NCBI GenBank assembly: GCA_016748015.1
Contig: JAAOMT010000495.1
Location: forward strand, 264,094 to 328,093
DNA length: 64,000 bases
Origin: Geosiphon pyriformis
Taxonomy: Eukaryota; Glomeromycota; Glomeromycetes; Archaeosporales; Geosiphonaceae
Direction of reading: 5' to 3'
Part shown: in pieces, positions 46,595 through 57,600 of the stretch
How the letters are laid out: each line of letters starts with the position of its first letter
How positions within the stretch are numbered: position 1 is the stretch's first letter
Translations under genes and position numbers: made by a program
Notes under the pieces: generated by a model
What the model was told of the DNA's origin: nothing
What the model saw: only the letters and a program-made list of their open reading frames with translations
Database searches by the model: none

Positions 46595-47720
46595 TAAATT
46601 TCGGGGAATATCTTCAGGATTAATTAAAGAGGAATGTGTACCAATTTGTGGAATTAATGGTTCAAGATTGTTTCTGGAATGATAGTGTTTCAATCTGTCT
46701 CCATGTGCAACTTTTGCTAATATTTTGTTATCAAGTCTTAACTTATATGATCCATTGCCTAGAATTTCGTGAATATAAAATGGTCCATCCCATTTGTTTT
46801 CAAATTTCCCACTCCATTGTTTTTCAGCCTTAGTTCTGTATAAGAGAACTTTATTTCCAACTTTAAATTCGTTGGTAATAGATGATAATTTGTTATCATG
46901 TTTTTCTTTTTGTTGAGCTTGGGAATGTTCAATATGAGTTGCTGCTATTCTTCTTTTTCCTTCCAGTGTACTAAGAAGAGTGTATGCTCTTCTTTGGAGT
47001 GTCTCTTGAAAGTTTTTTTCATTGATTGGTTGCACTGGGTATGTTTTCACTGTGAAATTAATTGGTAATGTTGCTGTCCTTCCATAAGTAAGATCAAATG
47101 GTGTGTTTCATAGTATCTTGTTTTAGTGTTCTGTATGCTAGTAACACTAATGGAATAAAGATATCCCATTTCTGTTCAAAGTCTGTTAAGACTTTGGCTA
47201 AAGATTCACACAATGTTCTGTTGAAATGTTCTACAAGTTCATTTGTTTAAGGGTGATAAAGTGATAATAGAAGTCTTTTGACATTGAACTGTTCACAAAT
47301 TTTTTGTATCAAGTTGTTTACAAAATGTGTTCTTTGATCAGATAAGAGTTCAATTGGACATCTATGTCTACAGATAATGTCTTCATAGATGAAATTTGCT
47401 ACTGATTTTGCATCTGCTCTTTGGATGGCTCTAGCTTTAAGCCATTTGGTAAGATAATCCACTGCAACTGCAATATAACAATTTCCTTGGATTGTGATAG
47501 GTAATGGTTCGACTAAATCAATTCCAACTTTGTTAAAAGATTGTCCAACTTTGATTGGATTTAAAGGTTCTGTGGGGCGAGTTCCTTCTCTTCTTTGACA
47601 ATTATCACAAGATTCTATATATTGTCAAATGTCTTTTTGCATGTGAGGCCAAAAATAATGTTCAAAAGTTTTTTGAATTGTTTCCTCTTTTCCCAAGTGT
47701 GCTAAAGACGGATCTGTGTA
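46595..47720 (-). pseudogene. Ty3-type element: integrase
   Basis: The catalytic core shows the first Asp in GIDLVEPLPIT (about 47530), DYLTKWLKARAI (47460), the second Asp in LLSDQRTHFVNN (about 47350) and the Glu in TNELVEHFNRTL (about 47240), consistent with a DDE core. A TAA replaces the Gln of the HPQTN motif. The C-terminal module reads KWDGPFYIHEILGNGSYKL (about 46800), a GPY/F-type motif. The frame changes once between 47247 and 47050. It would insert the cDNA copy into the genome. Confidence 0.85.
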
Positions 47721-47989
47721 CATGTTGTATAAAATTGTTTCTTTTTCATTCTCTTGTACTAATCTGAGTGACTGGTTTGGTTTTCTGTAATTTTTATAAT
47801 AGATTTTGTTTTGGTGTATGAAATATTGTTTTGATTGGTGTTATAAGCGGTGTTTTTCACTTGGAGACCAGTTTTCTGGCATGGTAAGAGTTTCCAAATA
47901 ATTTTTAAGATTGCTGTAGTTTCTGGGATTCATTCTTGTTTGGTTATTTTGTTGGTAAGTTGGTAAGTTGTGGTGGAATTATTGTTGGT

Positions 47990-49364
47990 ATTAATCTTGT
48001 CTCATTCTTGAGAGGCTATCAATATTGGTATGTAGTTTTTTTGGTTTGTGGTGTACAATATATCTGTAGTCTGCTAGGAAGTTATTCCATTGAGACTGTT
48101 TGGCACTTTGTTCAGTTTTCTTTTTATTGAGCCATTTGAGGCTAATGTTGTCTATTATTATGTCAAATTCTTTTCCATTCTTCAGATATTGTTGAAAATG
48201 TTTAAGAGCCCAAATAACTGCAGCAGCTTCTAATTCAGTTGAGTCATATTTGAGTTCTGTTGGCTTGAGTGTTCTGCTGGCATAGGCAATAACTTGTTCT
48301 TGGACATTTTCATCCAATTGTGATAAAATGGCACCAAATGCTATGTGTGAAACATCAGTGGCTAATTAGAATTGTTTGTTGAAGTCTGAGTAAGCAAGAA
48401 CTGGGGCTGTTGTCAATTTTGTTTTGAGAATTTCAAAAGCTTTTTGTTGTTCTTCAGTCTATTTGTATGGTACGTTTTTGTTGATAAAATAATTGAGTGG
48501 TTTGGCAATTTCTGAGAATCTTTTTATGAATTTTCGATAGTAAGAGGCTAATCTCACAAATCCTTTTAATTCTGTAGTATTTCTGGGGGTTTAAAAGTTT
48601 TTGACAGCACTGATTGTTCCTGGATTTGGTTTGATTCCATCTTTACTAACTATGTGTCCAAAAAAGATCAAGCTTGTTTTTCCAAAGTGACATTTCTCAA
48701 TATTTAACTTTAATTCTGCTTTTCATAATTATTGAAAAACTTCTCACAGGTGAATGAGATGGGCTTCAAAGCTTGGTGAGTATACATCAGTATCATCAAG
48801 ATAAACAACTACTGATTGCCACAAGAGCCCTTCATAAACAACATCCATGAGTCACTGAAATGTTGCTGGTGCATTGCAGAGTCCAAAAGACATAATATTA
48901 AATTCATAATTTCCTCCTTGAGTGGTGAATGCTGTTTTGGGTCTATCTTTTGGGTCTATTTCGACTTGCCAGTATCCACTTTTTAGGTCTAAAGTTGAAA
49001 AGAACTTGGCTTTTCCTAGAGCATCTAGCATGTTATTAATTCTTGAAAAAGGGTAGGCATCTCCAATTGTAACACTATTTAGTTGTCTATAATTAACACA
49101 GAATCTGATTTTTCCGTTTTTCTTTTTAACTAAAACTACTGGTGAGGCTTAAGAACTTCTTGATGGTTGAATCAATCCGTTATTGAGCATTTTTTGGACC
49201 TCTTCTCTGATGAATTGGTGGCTGGCAGGTGGCATTCGATAAGCTTGTTGACGTTTTGGTAGAGCATCTCCTGTATGGATCTGATGTTGAACAATGTCTG
49301 TTTTTCCCAAGTCATTGTTGTCTTTTGCAAATATATCTGCAAATTCAGCTATCAATTGTTTCAA
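47990..49364 (-). pseudogene. Ty3-type element: reverse transcriptase and RNase H
   Basis: Same frame as the dUTPase region. It starts in the linker TGDALPKRQQAYRMPP before the RT. The RT active site V-V-Y-L-D-D is intact (Asp-Asp codons at 48792-48797), as is LDLKSGYWQVEID upstream (about 49000). RNase H covers about 48450-48000 (ATDVSHIAFGAILSQ, then SRTLKPTELKYDSTELE). Several stops interrupt, for example at 49149, about 48860 and about 48590. Confidence 0.88.
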
Positions 49365-49376
49365 TTGTCTTTGTTG

Positions 49377-50400
49377 TTAAGATTCTAAGAGACCCATATT
49401 GATTTGAGAGAGTTTTTCTTCCAACAAGTGGTAGTTTTCAGTCATGGGAATAATATTTGGATTTGGGAGTAGAGTGTGTTTTACAATTTCGATGAAATTA
49501 GAGACAATTTGAGGGTTTTCATCTTGAAAGATATTGCTGTGTATGATTCCAATTTCTAATTTGTTTAATAAAACAATAGGGTAATTATTGGGATTGTAGA
49601 ATGTAACTCGAAATTTTTTCATTCCTTTGGGAATATAAACATTTGGAATTGATATTTCATGCTTCAAACAGATTTGTTCATTGGATTCAAAGATTTGTTG
49701 TGTAGTGGTGGGTTTTGAGCAAGTGTAAATTTTGTGATGTTCTTCAAAAAATAAAATGGTAATTGGCTGAGGAAGTTGAAGAATCTGGTGAGATTCATTT
49801 TGTGTATTAAGAACTATGTTTACTGGGACTGTAAATCGTCCAGTTGAACCAAAACCTTGAGTTTCTCTTTCATTTTTTCCCAATTGTTCTCTGTTGTTTA
49901 CTGATTGTAAACCCGAAATGTTGATTAAGGATAAGTAAATTGCTTGAGCAATTTTTTTAGCATGTTCAATTTTGAATGGTTTGTTTGTCTCATTTTGTAA
50001 CATGATGATAATGTCTCCAGTGTATTCTGCATCTATAACTCCTTCTCTAATATTGATTTCTTTGCTCGCCAATGATGATCTGGAGGCAATTTAAATCATT
50101 GCTCCTGGTGGAATTTCAAGAGCAATTTTGAGATTGATTTTTGTCAAAGACTTTGGTTGGAGAATCAAAGTATCTTTTTCTGGATATCTTAGGTCATATC
50201 TAGTATCAATTTCGTGTGCTTTTTCTGGTCTGATTCCTTGGCCATGGTTGTCAAAATATTTAAGTTGTAGAGATGGTTGCTTTTCAAGAAGATAGATGGG
50301 TGTGGTTGGTAGTTCTTCTACTAGTTCAGATACTTCAAATTCGATTTCATTTTTATCATTCTCATCTGGCAGAGGAATGCTAAGAACATAACATTCTAAA
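49377..50400 (-). pseudogene. Ty3-type element: dUTPase domain and following beta-rich segment
   Basis: A dUTPase (dUTP to dUMP and pyrophosphate) within pol, between protease and RT. Motifs in order: RYDLRYPEKDTL (motif 1, about 50200), SRSSLAS (motif 2, about 50080), GVIDAEYTGDI (motif 3 with the catalytic Asp and the Tyr, about 50030), KIAQAIYLSLI (motif 4) and GFGSTGR (motif 5, about 49840). A single TAA (about 50093) breaks the frame before motif 2. The next about 150 residues are not recognised. Some retroviruses and LTR elements carry dUTPases, but this position between protease and RT is uncommon in fungal Ty3 elements as far as I know. Confidence 0.85.
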
Positions 50401-50402
50401 CA

Positions 50403-51010
50403 CCATTAGTCATCACAAGGCATAACACATTCTTCACACAATTGAATGTTTATTTGCTCTAATCGTTGAATTTGAGCTTCTTTGGTCGGATATGTGTGGC
50501 TTGCAATTTGGTGGTAGGTTTCTACTTCATCTTTATAATCAAATCCAGCTAATTCCATGGTATACTCAATATATTCAGCTTCTTTCATTTGGCAGACATC
50601 TTCTTGGGTGGCTTTATTGATCAATGTCATTGCTAAGTCAAAAATCATTTCAGCATCCTGAGGGTAGTGGTAAAGTTTATTGAGAGCACTGTTGTATGCT
50701 GCATCAAATGGTGTTCCTCTTCTGACTTTTTCCGAAATTGATAGAGCATATTGACAGGTTTGATCACATACTCCTCCTCTCATTGTTACATCAATCCAAT
50801 TGCATTCTTCTGATAGCATTTCTCCACATGTAAGGCAAGGTGTGTTGTCCCATTTTCCACTTCTTTTTGGAGATCCAAATCGTTCTCTATGGTATGCTTT
50901 GTAAAAGTAACAGATACGAGTTTCATATTTTTCTTTTGGAGAAATACATGCTCCCATTGATGAAAGTTTTTTGTTGCAATCTTTGCATTTGAGTGAAATA
51001 TAGAGTGGTT
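50403..51010 (-). pseudogene. Ty3-type element: Cys-rich segment between protease and dUTPase
   Basis: An open 183-codon frame from 50957, with homology starting slightly upstream at CKDCNKKLSSMGAC. Cys pairs (C-K-D-C, C-L-T-C, C-D-Q-T-C, and a C-terminal C-E-E-C) suggest one or two zinc-binding folds. A helical Ala/Glu-rich part follows (AEMIFDLAMTLI). I recognise no known enzyme. It is in frame with the downstream dUTPase and RT. Confidence 0.65.
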
Positions 51011-51309
51011 GTTTCCGTGGTTCTGGTGCAGAATATTTAACTTTCTTCTATCTTCTTGATTCTTCAAAAATCTCTTGTTCGGTTTTTTCATTCCAATTGG
51101 ATGTTGATCCAAGAGCCATGTAGGTTTCAGTAAGTGGCATTTCTTTCTTCTCTTCAAATTCAAATACTGGAGCTTTTTCTGATCATTTATTAAAGGTACC
51201 ACAGGTTGAAGATACTATGGTATATTGTCCTTGGTATGAGATTTTAAGTTTTTCAGTTCAGGTTTGCATTGGCCTTGAGAAGCCAATTATTTCCAACTAG
51301 AGCTTGGTA

Positions 51310-51720
51310 TTAGGGTGCATCCATAAAAAGAACTTTAACTGGAATGGTAATTCCATCAATTGAAAAAGGGAAATTATCAATTTCTCCTACAGGAGTCTTC
51401 TTTATACCATCAGCTGTGACAATAACTGTTTGAGCTGGTCTGTCTACGTTTTGTTTGAGTTGTTGCATCAGCTGGTAAGTGATGATACTTCCAGTTGATC
51501 TACTATCTAAGATTAAGCAAATGGGTTTTCTTTCTACTGTAGCTTCTGTGTACATAGCAGTAATTGCTTTCTGTTCATTGACTGCTGCATTACTAAGCAG
51601 AAATGGTGATTTATTTGCTTCAAATTCAAATGGAAATATATCTGACAGATTAGCATTTTGGACAATTTGAGCTGGTAGAATGGTGTGGTTGGAAGGATTT
51701 GATCTTAGCGCTGCAACTTC
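51310..51720 (-). pseudogene. Ty3-type element: aspartic protease (retropepsin-like)
   Basis: Reads CLILDSRSTGSIITYQLM near 51510-51460, where retropepsins have D-S/T-G. The Gly is Arg here (G to A or C on the sense strand), which should abolish activity. It is followed by VGEIDNFPFSIDGITIPVKV. In frame with Gag. A small indel near 51245 separates its frame from that of the Cys-rich segment. Confidence 0.75.
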
Positions 51721-52119
51721 ATCTTCAGAAAGTGCAGTTTGTTAAAAATCCGATTCCTCTGGTATTGTAAGATAACTGGGTTGAGTGTGATAGTGATTGG
51801 GTCTTTGCTGATCTGAATTTCGGGGAACCAACTGGTTATTTGGATTGATTCTGTTGTGGTTATTCTGCAATTGATTTTGGGGTGTAAATTGGTTATGTTG
51901 AACCAATCTTCTTGCTGGTATTTGATATTGTTGAGTGGGTGGTGTCTAATATGGCTGAATTGGTAAAGATTGCTGATATTGTTGCTGCATTGATTGTGGA
52001 GCTGGTAGATAGTAGTTTTGATTTTGTGGTCTTGGTGAATAATAGGTTAATGGTGGAGATTGGTAATAGGATTGTTGTGGTGAACAATAACGTTGATTAC
52101 TCCTGTTTTGTTGGTCTCT

Positions 52120-53603
52120 TTATAATTTCCTACAATCTCGTTTCCAGTGTCCTGGAATTCCACAATAATGACAATTTTGAGATTGGTTGTTGGATAGTAA
52201 TCCAAACTTGTTTTGGTTGTGTCATTGTGGTGGTTGATATCTTTGTGGTTGTTGCTGCTGTTGTTGTTGGTTTGTAAAATAGCTTTCAACTTTCCTTGTA
52301 AGTTGGTCTATCTTTTCTTTAGCTGCTGAGCTGGTTTCTCCAATTGCAAGGTTTACAAGCTTGGTGTGATTTGCTTCTTCCATTGCCATTTTATAGCTCT
52401 TTGCATATCTAATAGCAGTTGCTAAGTCTGCTAGAGCATGTAAACGGACTTTTTTAATCAGTTTGTCTTTTAACCCTACTATAAACTGATTCAGAATTTG
52501 AGCATTAGAATAGTAGTCATTGGTTTCCAATTGTCGGATTTGTTTGAGAAGTTTGTTAAATCTTTCAAGATAGATCATAACAGATTCAGATGTTTTTTGT
52601 TTGATATTGCAAAAGCGGTTTCTGAAAGTGATAGAGGTATTGTTGTCAGTGAATTGTTGTAGAAAAGCATCTTTGAATGCTTGCCAGTTTTTAAATGGTT
52701 CTTTTAAATTTTCAAACCATTCTCCTGCTGTTCCTTGGAAAAAGTAAGGAATTGCTTTGAGCATTCTTGCTGCAATCCAACCATTTACATCTCCTGCTTT
52801 TTGAACCTTGTCAAGCCATTCTTGAGGACTGATATCATTGTCTTCACCAGTGAATTCTGGGATTTTTGCAATGTAAGCAGTTGCCATTTCTTCTTTATTT
52901 TCTGTAATTTCTTCTGGTTCTGATTCAGTTTTTTCACTTTCCAAGCTTTCTGAGTGATTACTTTTGTTTTTCTGTAAGTAATCAATGATATTGGCACTTG
53001 TTGATATTGGTTCTTGCTGTTGAGTAAGATTTCTAGGTGACTGAAAATCTTCTGGTCTGAAGAAACGGCTAAGTGGTGAACTTGGTGTTTGTGGTTGAAC
53101 AAGTGAAATTGGAAATAGTGTAATAGAAAGTGGTAATTTGACACTGGTTCTTTGTTCAGGTGTTTGCAAGTATTTGGCAGTTGTCTTTTGTAGTGTTGGA
53201 GTGTTTGGAGTGGTTCTTGAGTATTGTTTCACTTTTTGTTTGCCTTTGTTGCTTGTTTCTGTCTCTGATTCAAAATCAATGGAGTATTGAGACTGCACTG
53301 GATATGTTTCTTCACAGTACTTGATAATGTCAAAATTTAGTTCTTGAAAGTAAGTGGCAAGTGTTTCACTGTTAAGGTCTTCAGTTCTCAACTGTAAATA
53401 GTGTACTAAATTATTGTAAAGGTTGCTTTTAACTTCTGAGATATTGTAATTTCCAAAAAGATAATGTTGATGCGGTTTTCAATGTATTGGTATACTAATT
53501 TCTTTACAACTTCAATTCCATCTGGAATGTTGAATCTTTGCTTGCAGTGGGTATAAATTGACTGATAATACTCTAGAGTTGCTGTGTCTGGTGTGGTCGC
53601 CAC
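52120..53603 (-). pseudogene. Ty3-type element: Gag with zinc knuckle
   Basis: The likely start is ATG at 53603, 45 nt inside the 5' LTR edge. A 1-nt shift near 53455 moves to the frame of the 389-codon piece (53391-52222). The capsid-like core is about 52860-52480 (EWLDKVQKAGDVNGW, GTAGEWFENL, FKDAFLQQF, the retrotransposon Gag pattern). After a poly-Gln stretch a TGA interrupts, then the same frame gives the knuckle C-H-Y-C-G-I-P-G-H-W-K-R-D-C at 52173-52132, all four ligands intact, followed by TAA. Confidence 0.85.
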
Positions 53604-53629
53604 TTTGAATTTGTTGTTGCTGTGTTATT

Positions 53630-53646
53630 TCTATGGGAGAGCACCA
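53630..53646 (-). promoter_or_regulatory. Putative primer binding site of the Ty3-type element
   Basis: On the minus strand TGGTGCTCTCCCATAG begins 2 nt inside the 5' LTR, the expected place and TGG start for a tRNA primer. I could not assign the tRNA. Confidence 0.55.
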
Positions 53647-53648
53647 AA

Positions 53649-54600
53649 TGTTACCAGAGGTTTTTGGTCTCTTTTCTTAAATGTTGGTAATGTTGATTTG
53701 CTGTGAATTCATGTTTTCAGGAAGTAGTTGAATCTCCAATAACTGAATTTATCTTCAAATTATCTTCTATAATTTGAACTGCTGGGCTTATAAGTGGAAT
53801 GGCCAATTTCTTTGCCAGTTACTTTATGTAGTTACGTTGTAGTAAATGTCAACTCTTTCCCAGGAATTGCTCATCTGGAAGCTTACTAAAAATGTGTAGT
53901 TACTTTGCTGTGAAAGTCAACTCTTCTACAGAAATCTCATCTGTAGGCTACCCTAATGATTGTAATAAGAAAATAAAAGAAAAATAAAAGAAATATAAAA
54001 GAAATAAAATTCTGTCAAGAGAAACGTTTTCTATCTAGGCCTGGAGTCACTAACAGTTTACTGAAATTGGTAGCTAATCAATTTCGAAATGTTAGTTGGG
54101 TTTTGGGAATTTTCCAAGTGCAATAATTAAAAAACTTGGTTTTTCAAATTATTTGATATTTATTTCTTTTTGTGTGTATAGGAATGGTTCTAAGTGATAA
54201 ATCTAAAGTAAGATACTTTTTCCAGAAGAAAAAAGCTCTTCTTTTATACAACTTGTTGTAGTACTAGTCTATGAACTTGTACTTTTTCTCTTTGCTCAAA
54301 TTTCAGTGAACTAAAGATACATTTTAATGAACTACAAGTTATTTCACTAAACTATTAATTAATTTGGGTGAACTATTCATAGTTTCGGCAAATTTTTGAA
54401 TGTTACAAAGTTCAGGGTATTGTGTAATTTGATCATCCTACTTTCTGTTATACTAATTAGATTATTTTAATTGAATCGTGATATGTAATAATTGATTAAA
54501 TAATAAATGATAATTTGAAATGATTTTAATATACTAATGAATTATAGGAATTATAAGGGTAATTTCATGCTAATTAATAGCTAAAATTCTACTGGTAACA
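53649..54600 (-). repeat. 5' LTR of the Ty3-type element
   Basis: 952 bp, TGTTACCAG...CTGGTAACA. The terminal 9 bp are perfect inverted repeats. The LINE C sequence resumes at 54601. Confidence 0.92.
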
Positions 54601-57600
54601 TTGGTTGGGTTGTTTCTGTTTGGCTCTTGTTCAAAGGCAAGCTCTCAGTTACTCTTTTGGGATTGTATGTAGGTGCCTCTTCTGGGTAGATTTGGTCAGG
54701 CTTCTAAAGTTAACTCTTTCATTACAAAGGCTGTCAACTCCAGCACTTTTGTTGTCTTGGGTGGAGATTTTAATAAGGATGGATTTGGTCAGAGTGTGAG
54801 TTTCAAGTTCTGTCTGAGTTTGGGTTTGGTCAATTTATTTGTCAGTCATCATTTGGCTGGTTTTCATACATGGAGCAACTTAAGAGAGGTTGTAAAGACA
54901 ATTGATCACATTTTTGTTAATAGTAGTTTGTTTTCTGCTGTTGCTGGTTATCAGGTTGTCCCTGTTTCAGATTTTTTCAACACTAATTACAGAGCAGTTA
55001 TGGTGTCAGTTGGTTTAAGTGGACTTCTAGATGTTCAATTAAATAGCTTGTGCAAGCAGGCAAATAGGAATTGTTGGAAGTTCAAATTCAAAGATGCTAA
55101 CAGTGCTAAATGGACTAAGTTTAGGGATTTTTCCTTGACAAAACTTTTGTCATTGGGTGTCATGTTTTCTGGTGCTAAAGCATGTAGTAATGTAGATGTT
55201 ATGTGGGTGATGTTGGAGGAGGCTATGATAAGATCTACTGATGAGACATTTTTAAGACATTGGTTCAGCAAATTTAGGTGCTCGAAGAACAAGCATTCTT
55301 CTAAGTTTTTTGGTTTGAAATTGTTGGTGGCCAAGATTGTTAAGAAATTTTGCTCTGGTGGCTTGTCTGATATTGACCTTCTTGTGAGTAAGTGGTTAAC
55401 TCTGAATAATGCCAAAGCTTGCACTTTCAAAGACTTGGTTAGCTCGGGTGTCAAATCTGAGATTATTGTTAAGCATTTGTCTTTGGTTTGCAGAGATTAC
55501 AGAAAGGCAAAGATGTTTAAATCAAGGTTTGCTAAGAAAGTTTCTATTAAGAAGGCAATTGAGAAGCACATGGAGAATTTCTGTTCTGACAAAGGTAGTA
55601 TGATTAGAAGTGTGTTGGACAGACTCTTTCGCAAAGTGGTGTTAGATCATCTAGTGGTTGATAATGAATTGGTTTTGGAGCCTGAAGAGATAAAGGCAAG
55701 TGTGGACAAGATAATGGAAGGGTGGACAAGAAAATGTTCGGTGTGTTTGGTGGTCCCAGATTTTTGGGCTCGGCAGTATAAGCCTTTGAACTATGTTTAA
55801 GATGATGCTTTTTCTGGTGTTATGCATGAGATCAATATGAGCAAGTTGCTTTCTGTTATTAATGGTCTGTCTGATGGCAAGGCCACTGGTTTGTCTGATA
55901 TTCCAAATGAATTGTGGAAACATAGTGGTAAGGTGGTTTTGGGGTGCTTGTTGGTGCTATTTAATGTGTGTTTGACTGCTGGTATGATGCCTGTTTTGTA
56001 AAAAAGAGCATGGGTTTCAATAATTCTTAAGTCTTACAACTAGAATGGGATCTTTACAAACACTCAGCCCATTGCTTTAATTGAAACTGCCAGGAAAATT
56101 CTTTCTAAGATTCTTTTTGATCATATTTCAGTAATTTGCAGTAAGTTTAATGTCTTTCAGGATAACAACTTTTCAGTATTAAAGGGTACATCTACACAAT
56201 CTCTGGTGTTTGCTGTTGGTTCAGTGGTTGAAAATGCTCTTGAAAAAAATTGGGAGATATGGTTGGTTTTGCAGAATATGCAAAAAGCTTACAATTTAAT
56301 TGAGTGGCATTATTTGAGAACCAGCTTGCAGCATATCAAGATGTGTAAGAGATTCATAAGATTTTTTGGTGGTATTCACAAAGACAGGGTTAACAGGGTA
56401 ATGACTGACTTTGGTTTGTCTGGTGATTACAAGGTGCATGATGGGTTGGATCAGAGTAAGGTCTTTTTGTCTCTCCTGTGGAGGATCTTTTATGATCCAC
56501 TTTTGTGTAAGGTCAAAAGGCATGAACAATTGTGTGGATACCGAATTGATACTAAGTTTGTTTCAAAGACTGGCAGAATTGAGAATAGTGGTGGTTTGAC
56601 TTCGTACTTTTTGGCTAGCACATTTATTGATAATACAATCTGGGTTGGGAACTATTAGGCTTCCACTCAATATGTGCTGAATATTGTCAGTGAGTTTTTT
56701 GTGATCAATGATATTTCCATCAACAGTGAGAAGACAGTGGCTATTATTATAAATCAGGGTGTTAAGATTGCTTTACTGAGTATTTGTGGTCAACCAATTT
56801 CGATTGCTAAGAAGAGCAAGACTCATCATTATCTGGGTATTTTTTTGTCGACTGAGAGATTGTCCAAGCTGAGTGTTGTCAAAACTCATACTGATGTGCA
56901 TTTCTTTGTTAATGTTGTGCTTAGAAAAGCTGTTACAAATAAACAATTTTCATATTTGGTTTTGGCTGTCTTGTAGTCTATTGTTAGCTATTGTATTTAG
57001 TTCAGTTTTGTCCCTTCTAATGTTTGTCACAAGTGAAATACTTTGGTTAGGAAAGATCTCAGGTCTAAAGCTTGTCTTTCTCATGATTTTTCTGATGCGG
57101 CTTTGTATCATCCATTGTTGTATGGCTTAAAATCTTTTGAACAGATGCAGTCTGAAGAGAAGGTGGCTGCTCTAATTATGTTCTCCAATGCTTCTGGTAT
57201 TCTTGGGCATTTGTTTAGTCATAGATTTTTGGATTTGCAGGTTCTTGGTTGGGCTCCTTTAGATCCTTTGCAATTCTCTGTCAGATTGCGCGTTAGTCCG
57301 ATGAACAATTTTTTGGCTGGATTGATAAAAATTTTTTTGGACAATGAGCTATCTTTGGTAAACAATCTCCCCACTGTGTTTCATAGTTCTGGTTACTTTC
57401 CTCTATCTTCTGTTCTTGGAGAGTCTCTGTACTTTGATTTGGTTTTCTCTCTTAAGCACTTTGGTGTTACTTTTTGTGATCAGCTTTTTAATAAAAAAAG
57501 TGGTTTGCTAGATTGAAAGACATTTCACCATTAGAAGAGATTGGATCTGCATGGTCCTGTGCCTCATTGGTTTATGGTTTTTTCTGAGTTTTTGAAGAGT

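Larger units (their letters stand above)
45157..54600 (-). mobile_element. Ty3-type LTR retrotransposon with dUTPase, inserted in LINE C
   Basis: 9.44 kb including a 341-base gap. LTRs at 45157-46117 (3' LTR) and 53649-54600 (5' LTR) begin TGTTAC and end in CTGGTAACA, and differ mostly by transitions. The order on the minus strand is Gag, zinc knuckle, protease, Cys-rich segment, dUTPase, reverse transcriptase, RNase H, integrase with a GPY/F-type end. RT before integrase is the Ty3 (Metaviridae) order. Several stops and small indels inactivate it. The flanking 5 bp (CCCAG left, TTGGT right) do not form a duplication. Confidence 0.92.

Noticed and set aside
46215-47050. Long open frames across 46254-46594
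   Set aside because: The middle is a run of N. Only the integrase end on the minus strand right of 46595 has sequence support.
51912-52277. Plus-strand 121-codon hydrophobic ORF (Val/Ile-rich)
   Set aside because: It is the antisense of the Gln/Asn-rich region of Gag. Its hydrophobicity comes from complementing CAA and AAC codons.
45157-54600. Endogenous retrovirus with an envelope gene
   Set aside because: No envelope-like or membrane-spanning ORF lies between integrase and the 3' LTR, although 341 bases there are unknown. The domain order is that of a Ty3-type retrotransposon.
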